Below are positions 59,368-64,000 of a stretch of 64,000 nt of DNA, piece after piece. Every line of letters starts with the position of its first letter. Positions within the stretch are counted from its first letter, which is position 1. The position numbers were made by a program, and so were the translations under genes. This DNA comes from Sphingobacterium oryzagri (lineage in GTDB: Bacteria; Bacteroidota; Bacteroidia; Sphingobacteriales; Sphingobacteriaceae), in contig NZ_CP117880.1 in assembly GCF_028736175.1 (NCBI RefSeq), positions 4,278,001-4,342,000 of the forward strand, written 5' to 3'. The notes beneath the pieces are model-generated. The model did not search any database, was not told where the DNA came from, and saw nothing but the letters and a program-made list of their open reading frames with translations.

Positions 59368-60834
59368 ATGGGTAAACCAACAGGATTTTTAGAATATGAA
59401 AGAACGCTTCCTCAGAAAGATACTGTAGAAAGCAGAAAACAAAATTATCAGGAATTTGTACAAAGCTATTCCGATGATCAGTTAAACAATCAGGCAGCAC
59501 GGTGTATGAACTGTGGTATTCCGTTCTGCCATTCGGGATGCCCGCTGGGCAATGTTATTCCAGAGTTTAACGATGCCGTATATGATGCGCGCTGGGAAGA
59601 AGCTTACAATATATTGATTTCGACGAATAACTTCCCGGAGTTCACGGGAAGAATCTGTCCGGCACCTTGCGAAGCTGCTTGCGTGTTAGGCATCAACAAA
59701 TCGCCGGTAGCGATTGAGGAAATCGAAAAGCATATTATTGAAATTGCTTTCAAAAAGAACTTCGTCAAACCAAACAAAAACTATATCCAAACCGGCAAAC
59801 GCGTAGCGGTGGTCGGTGGCGGTCCTGCCGGACTTGCTGCTGCGGCCCAGCTAAACAAAGCTGGTCATGAAGTGGTGGTCTACGAGCGAGACGATAAAGT
59901 TGGCGGTTTGTTGCGTTATGGCATTCCGGATTTCAAACTGGATAAGTCGGTTATCGACCGTCGGGTGCAAGTGATGGAACAATCGGGCATTACATTCAGA
60001 ACGAATGCCGAGGTTGGTGTAAACGTTCCAGCGAGTGAGTTACAGGCATATGATGCAATCGTGCTTGCAGGTGGTTCTACCGTTCCACGTAACCTGCCTA
60101 TCCCGGGCCGCGAACTAAAAGGTGTTCATTATGCCATGGAATTTTTGAAACAACAGAATAAACGTGTTGGCAATTCGCCGATAGACGTGGAAGATATTTA
60201 TGCGACGGGTAAGAATGTCTTAGTCATTGGAGGTGGTGATACCGGATCAGACTGTGTAGGTACATCAAACCGTCATGGTGCAAAAAGCGTCACGCAGTTT
60301 GAACTGATGCCGCAGCCGCCAAAAGAACGTACCAACGCCATGCCTTGGCCAACCTACCCGATGTTGTTAAAAACGACAACCTCACACGAAGAAGGTTGCC
60401 AACGTCACTGGAGCGTAAGCACAAAAGCTTTCTTAGGCGATGATAAAGGACACGTTCGCGCAGCGTTAGTAGTTGATCTGGAATGGGAAACGGACGCTTT
60501 AGGCAGACCGACCAAATTTAAAGAGGTCGAAGGCTCCGAGCGCGAGTTGCCTTGCGAATTGGTCACCTTAGCGATGGGCTTCTTACACCCGCAGCACGAA
60601 GGTCTGTTGCAGCAGCTAGGTGTTAAGCTAAACGAAAGAGGCAATGTTGATGCTACCGAAGGTGATTACAAATCTTCACTTAGCAATGTATTTGCCGCCG
60701 GCGACATGCGCCGCGGGCAATCGTTAGTTGTTTGGGCGATCTCTGAAGGTCGCGAATGTGCGCGAAAAGTAGACGAGTTCCTGATGGGTTACTCTGAACT
60801 GGAGCGCAAAGATAAAGCTGTCTCATACGCTTAA
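59368..60834 (+). CDS. gltD: Glutamate synthase small subunit
   Basis: A 488-residue flavoprotein partner of GltB. The N-terminal part has the two cysteine groups for 4Fe-4S clusters, CMNCGIPFCHSGCPLGN and CPAPCEAAC. The FAD fold is VVGGGPAGLAAA, the NADPH fold VIGGGDTGSDCVG, and the second FAD contact is FAAGDMRRGQSLVVWAI. It passes electrons from NAD(P)H to GltB. The ATG at 59368 follows a perfect Shine-Dalgarno site, 19 nt after the gltB stop. A terminator follows at 60861, so gltBD is a two-gene operon. Confidence 0.96.
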   Translation: MGKPTGFLEYERTLPQKDTVESRKQNYQEFVQSYSDDQLNNQAARCMNCGIPFCHSGCPLGNVIPEFNDAVYDARWEEAYNILISTNNFPEFTGRICPAPCEAACVLGINKSPVAIEEIEKHIIEIAFKKNFVKPNKNYIQTGKRVAVVGGGPAGLAAAAQLNKAGHEVVVYERDDKVGGLLRYGIPDFKLDKSVIDRRVQVMEQSGITFRTNAEVGVNVPASELQAYDAIVLAGGSTVPRNLPIPGRELKGVHYAMEFLKQQNKRVGNSPIDVEDIYATGKNVLVIGGGDTGSDCVGTSNRHGAKSVTQFELMPQPPKERTNAMPWPTYPMLLKTTTSHEEGCQRHWSVSTKAFLGDDKGHVRAALVVDLEWETDALGRPTKFKEVEGSERELPCELVTLAMGFLHPQHEGLLQQLGVKLNERGNVDATEGDYKSSLSNVFAAGDMRRGQSLVVWAISEGRECARKVDEFLMGYSELERKDKAVSYA

Positions 60835-60860
60835 TTTCATATACTTTAGTAAAAAGTGAG

Positions 60861-60886
60861 AAACCGGACTAGGTCCGGTTTTTTTT
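60861..60886 (+). terminator. Intrinsic terminator of gltBD
   Basis: AAACCGGAC (60861-60869), loop TAG, GTCCGGTTT (60873-60881), followed by more T. A two-way role is possible because the downstream gene converges. Confidence 0.9.
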
Positions 60887-61042
60887 GTTTTATAAAATTT
60901 AGTTCTGCGTAGTGAGAATTGCGTATAGCGTCTGCATAGCGACGAACGTTCGTGCAAAGTTAAAACGAAGACTTTACTAATAAGACGTAAGCTAAAAGTT
61001 CCCGCAGCGTGCCAGTGTATGACAATGCTTGCGATAGCTTAC

Positions 61043-63691
61043 TTAATCCCTCCGCACTAAGCTCAACCTATGTTTCCCAGCGGTTAATTCCATTGGCGAT
61101 GTCTCTTCCACATTATCTGGCGGATAAAACGTAGCTGTTGCATTTGGAGGGATGACCACGTCATACAACACCTTTTTACCGCTCTTCCGCCAGCTAGACT
61201 TAATTTGCCCGTAAGGAGATTTATGCGATACTGAAGCATGTTCCAAACCCGTCGGGAAGATCGGACGTAAAACGACATGCTTAAAACCAGGCGATTTTTC
61301 ATCGGGCAATATACCGCCGATCGACTTAAAAAACCAGCCGCCAATTTCGCCAAACATCATGTGGTTATCCGAAATGTCACGTTCCGCATCTAAATCCCAA
61401 TTTTCCAGCAACGTTGTCGCGCCGTTTACTACCCACCAGCCCCAAGACGGATAGCTGTCCTGCACCGCAACCTTGTACGCCGTCTCACCATAACCATTAT
61501 CTTTCAACGCATTTAATAAGGCTTTTGCCCCCAAAACACCGACGTCAAGATGAAAATCGGTCGCTTCTACCCGTTTATTTAAGTTCGCTGCAACAGCCGC
61601 TTTCATATCATCAGGCACTACACCCCAATAAAGCGGCACACTTAATTCCGTCTGCGACCCATTCGCATAGATTCCTTCCGCACGATTCAGGAATTTTGCA
61701 TTGATCGCAAGCTTAATTTTCTCACTTAAATCAGCGTACCGCTTCGCATCTTCAGAACGACCAAAAAGTTTGGCCGCCGCAGCTAAAATCCGTGCATCCG
61801 TGTAAAAATAGACCGAAGAGGTAAGCTCCAAATTAGAAGTCGTTTTAACCGGCACCCAGTCACCCCGACCAAAGGTCGTTAATCCCGTAGGACTAATCCG
61901 GTCAACGTAATCCACATAGCGTTTTATGTTTTCATAACAATCTTCCAATAAGCGACTATCACCATAAAACATATACGTTTGCCAAGGAATAATGGCAATC
62001 GTACTCGTCCAGTCCAACCCATTAGCAGTACCATATCCCCAGCCGCCCGTTGGAATAATATCGGGCAACACGCCATTAGGCTGTTGCTCATCACGATGGT
62101 CGGCAAGCCATTTTTCATATACGGTAATGCCATCAAAATTGTAAAAAGCCGTTTCAATAGCCAAGTGCCCATCACCCGTCCAGCCATTTTTTTCACGCTG
62201 CGGACAGTCCGTTGGATAACCCATTAGATTAGATAAATACGCATTGTTTGTCACTCGCCACAAATCATTCACCAGCGAAGACGAAGTTTTCAATTCACCC
62301 ACCGGCTGCACATCACTGTGCATAAAATATGCTGTAACATTACGCTCATCAAGATCTAGCGGCGCACTAGTCGTTATCTCGACATATCGAAATCCCTTAT
62401 AATTAAACTTTGGCATAAACACATCTGTTTTCTTGCCACTCAAGATCAATATATCCGTTTGAAAAGGATCACGCTCTTTATCGCCTCTATAGTACACATC
62501 AATATTCGACATATCAATACTCCCATTCGGTAACAAGCGTTCACCATGCGTTATCTTAAGCACGGTGCCTTCAGCGCCTTTCACCCGCAGTTCGGTAAGT
62601 CCAGCCATATTTTGTCCCATATCAAACACGTAGGTCTGTGCGTCAATCTTTGTAGTCGTTGCCGGTTTATACCTTTTCACCAAACGGATAGGAACCACTT
62701 GCTGCGCAACAATCAGCTGCGCAGGTCCACTTCGATAGCCTACACCCGACCATTTGCTATCATCAAAATGCGGGCTATCCCATCCCGCTTGCTCCAATCG
62801 CGCGTCATAATGTTCGCCTGTATAAATACTATTGGCGATAATCGGTCCTGACGACGTTTTCCAATCATTTTCCGATACGATCGTCTCCTCCGATCCATCT
62901 TCGTAAACAATATGTAGATCCAGGCAAAAAGCCGGTCGGTTACGCCACGGCGCACGATGAAAATCCCAAACGGCAAGCGATTGATGATTATACCAGCCGT
63001 TGCCCAAGATGACACCTACCGCATTGTCGCCGGCTTGCAACTGCTGCGTCACGTCATGTACAACATACAATGTGCGTCGATCGAACCGCGTATACATCGG
63101 ATCGAGCCGATGATCGCCCACACGAACGCCATTAAGCGAAAGCTCAAACAAACCTGCGGCAGCCACATAAGCCCGTGCAGATTGAATCCTTTTTTTAACC
63201 TTAAATTCTTTTCTAAAATACGGTGCTTCTTTTCGATGGATGTCATGCCCATCACTTATCCACGCACCCTTCCAGTTAGCTCGTCCTAACATACCCGTTT
63301 CAAATGCAGCCACGGCTGAAGCGTGTGGCCTCCCCTCTTTATCCCACAAAATTACTTTCCAGAAATAACGTGTTTTCGGTTGCAGCTGCTTACCGCTATA
63401 AGAAACTAACATCGCGGCATCAGGTTGTTTACCCGAATCCCAAACCGCTGCCGAACCATCACGAGCGAGCGCTATCGAGTCGGTGTCTACAAGCACCTGA
63501 TAAGCCGATTGTAAGGCGCCCTGGCGCGTATCATCCATCCGCCACATCAATCGTGGCCGATCAGTATCAATACCGAGTGGACTGAACAGATGTTCGCATG
63601 TTAATTCAACAGGCTCGCCATGAGCAAAGACATTTGCCGTGCAAAATAAATACAGTAAAACGATGGCTTGCCGTAAAAAAGGTTTTTTCAT
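61043..63691 (-). CDS. Alpha-L-rhamnosidase, glycoside hydrolase family 78
   Basis: An 882-residue exported enzyme: signal peptide (1-23), an N-terminal fibronectin-like domain (about 28-130, PRLMWRMDD), a beta-sandwich (about 145-300, WISDGHDIHRKEAPYFRKEF), a concanavalin-like domain (about 310-440), the (alpha/alpha)6 catalytic domain with DCPQREKNGWTGDGH (about 490-505, the GH78 hallmark with the general acid), and a C-terminal beta-sandwich (about 790-882). It removes terminal rhamnose from plant or bacterial polysaccharides and glycosides in the periplasm or outside. A membrane protein gene precedes it on the same strand. No SusCD pair is in view. Confidence 0.93.
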   Translation of the reverse strand: MKKPFLRQAIVLLYLFCTANVFAHGEPVELTCEHLFSPLGIDTDRPRLMWRMDDTRQGALQSAYQVLVDTDSIALARDGSAAVWDSGKQPDAAMLVSYSGKQLQPKTRYFWKVILWDKEGRPHASAVAAFETGMLGRANWKGAWISDGHDIHRKEAPYFRKEFKVKKRIQSARAYVAAAGLFELSLNGVRVGDHRLDPMYTRFDRRTLYVVHDVTQQLQAGDNAVGVILGNGWYNHQSLAVWDFHRAPWRNRPAFCLDLHIVYEDGSEETIVSENDWKTSSGPIIANSIYTGEHYDARLEQAGWDSPHFDDSKWSGVGYRSGPAQLIVAQQVVPIRLVKRYKPATTTKIDAQTYVFDMGQNMAGLTELRVKGAEGTVLKITHGERLLPNGSIDMSNIDVYYRGDKERDPFQTDILILSGKKTDVFMPKFNYKGFRYVEITTSAPLDLDERNVTAYFMHSDVQPVGELKTSSSLVNDLWRVTNNAYLSNLMGYPTDCPQREKNGWTGDGHLAIETAFYNFDGITVYEKWLADHRDEQQPNGVLPDIIPTGGWGYGTANGLDWTSTIAIIPWQTYMFYGDSRLLEDCYENIKRYVDYVDRISPTGLTTFGRGDWVPVKTTSNLELTSSVYFYTDARILAAAAKLFGRSEDAKRYADLSEKIKLAINAKFLNRAEGIYANGSQTELSVPLYWGVVPDDMKAAVAANLNKRVEATDFHLDVGVLGAKALLNALKDNGYGETAYKVAVQDSYPSWGWWVVNGATTLLENWDLDAERDISDNHMMFGEIGGWFFKSIGGILPDEKSPGFKHVVLRPIFPTGLEHASVSHKSPYGQIKSSWRKSGKKVLYDVVIPPNATATFYPPDNVEETSPMELTAGKHRLSLVRRD

Positions 63692-63875
63692 GATGGGTTT
63701 ACGTTAGTTTTTGCAGATTGAGCCGTCTATCTTTTTTGGCATTCACAAAAAAGCAAGAAAACCACTAATCCGTTTTAGCTTTTAAACTAATATATACTAA
63801 AGTAAGAAAACCATTGGCTTTTTTTCTAAAAAAATGAAATTATACTCCTATAATAACTGAGGTGAGTTCACGGGT

Positions 63876-64000
63876 TTAATGCAACTTTCTATTGATCAGC
63901 CGACGCTCTTTATGCTCGATTTTCGTTTTAATATAAGGATATAAAAAAACCGCACCGAGCACGATCACCGCGCCCATGTAAAAACCAACGCTCATCGTTT
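63876..64000 (-). CDS. C-terminus of a membrane protein, probably a transporter (cut by the window)
   Basis: The minus strand is open from base 64000 to a TAA at 63878-63876, about 41 codons. The visible end is a membrane helix (SVGFYMGAVIVLGAVFLYP) and a basic cytoplasmic tail (YIKTKIEHKERRLINRKLH). A final helix with a short charged tail is usual in sugar/cation symporters of the major facilitator or GPH type. The neighbouring rhamnosidase makes a sugar importer likely, but the family cannot be named from this fragment. It is 184 bp upstream of the rhamnosidase, same strand. Confidence 0.6.
   Translation of the reverse strand, partial: TMSVGFYMGAVIVLGAVFLYPYIKTKIEHKERRLINRKLH

Overview
The window is a chromosomal segment of a Bacteroidota bacterium, most likely of the Sphingobacteriaceae. 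The evidence is the outer-membrane beta-barrel/TonB receptor families, the DUF2795, DUF4834, DUF4369, HYC_CC_PP and OstA-like proteins, and many Bacteroidota-type promoters (-33 TTG/TTTG, about 20 nt, -7 TAnnTTTG) with mostly weak Shine-Dalgarno sites. Base composition is moderate, coding density is high, and no tRNA or rRNA gene was seen.

Layout. 1-6271: a truncated outer-membrane barrel protein, an M20 dipeptidase, a PlsC-type acyltransferase, a MacB/LolD-type ABC ATPase, DUF2795 and a small secreted protein. 6287-10085: a tryptophan operon, trpD-F-B-A, preceded by a leader peptide with three consecutive Trp codons and a terminator, which is a classical attenuator. trpE, trpG and trpC are absent here. 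10128-13603: a metal-related pair, an HYC_CC_PP protein and a TonB-dependent receptor with two tandem N-terminal HMA domains. 13688-16256: maf, a KdsC-like phosphatase, a probable small RNA and floA. 16512-22968: a four-gene signalling operon made of a triple-receiver hybrid kinase, cheR, cheB and a REC-kinase-REC protein, with no chemoreceptor, CheA or CheW. 23020-27640: an azurin-like lipoprotein, two different dihydrolipoamide dehydrogenases, a hotdog thioesterase and a DUF3817 protein. 27735-32036 (minus): a LacI regulator, then the operon lolD, an unknown gene, a HAD-like protein that has lost its nucleophile, and an S41 peptidase lipoprotein.

32188-37364: sucC and asnS flank the most unusual locus. 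This is a solitary Y1 (HUH) transposase embedded in a repeat array: one diverged copy upstream, ten tandem copies of 166-169 bp downstream, and a truncated remnant at the end. Each unit carries four to five small palindromes whose base pairing is kept even where the sequence has changed, which resembles a REP/RAYT system. 37525-46555: housekeeping genes (Sua5/YciO-type protein, DUF721, recF, DUF4834, a membrane protein, tilS, OstA-like LPS transport protein, an astacin-like lipoprotein protease, rdgB). 46647-46782 is a 13/14-bp minisatellite. 46808-54272: an unknown protein, a deoxyhypusine-synthase-like enzyme, a dipeptide epimerase, an S9 peptidase and a thioredoxin-fold lipoprotein without its CxxC. 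54834-60834: gltB-gltD glutamate synthase. 61043-64000: a GH78 alpha-L-rhamnosidase and the C-terminus of a membrane protein.

The three most interesting items are the transposase with its palindrome array, the CheR/CheB kinase operon without chemoreceptors, and the double-HMA TonB receptor. The trp attenuator and the putative 108-nt RNA are the clearest RNA-level features.
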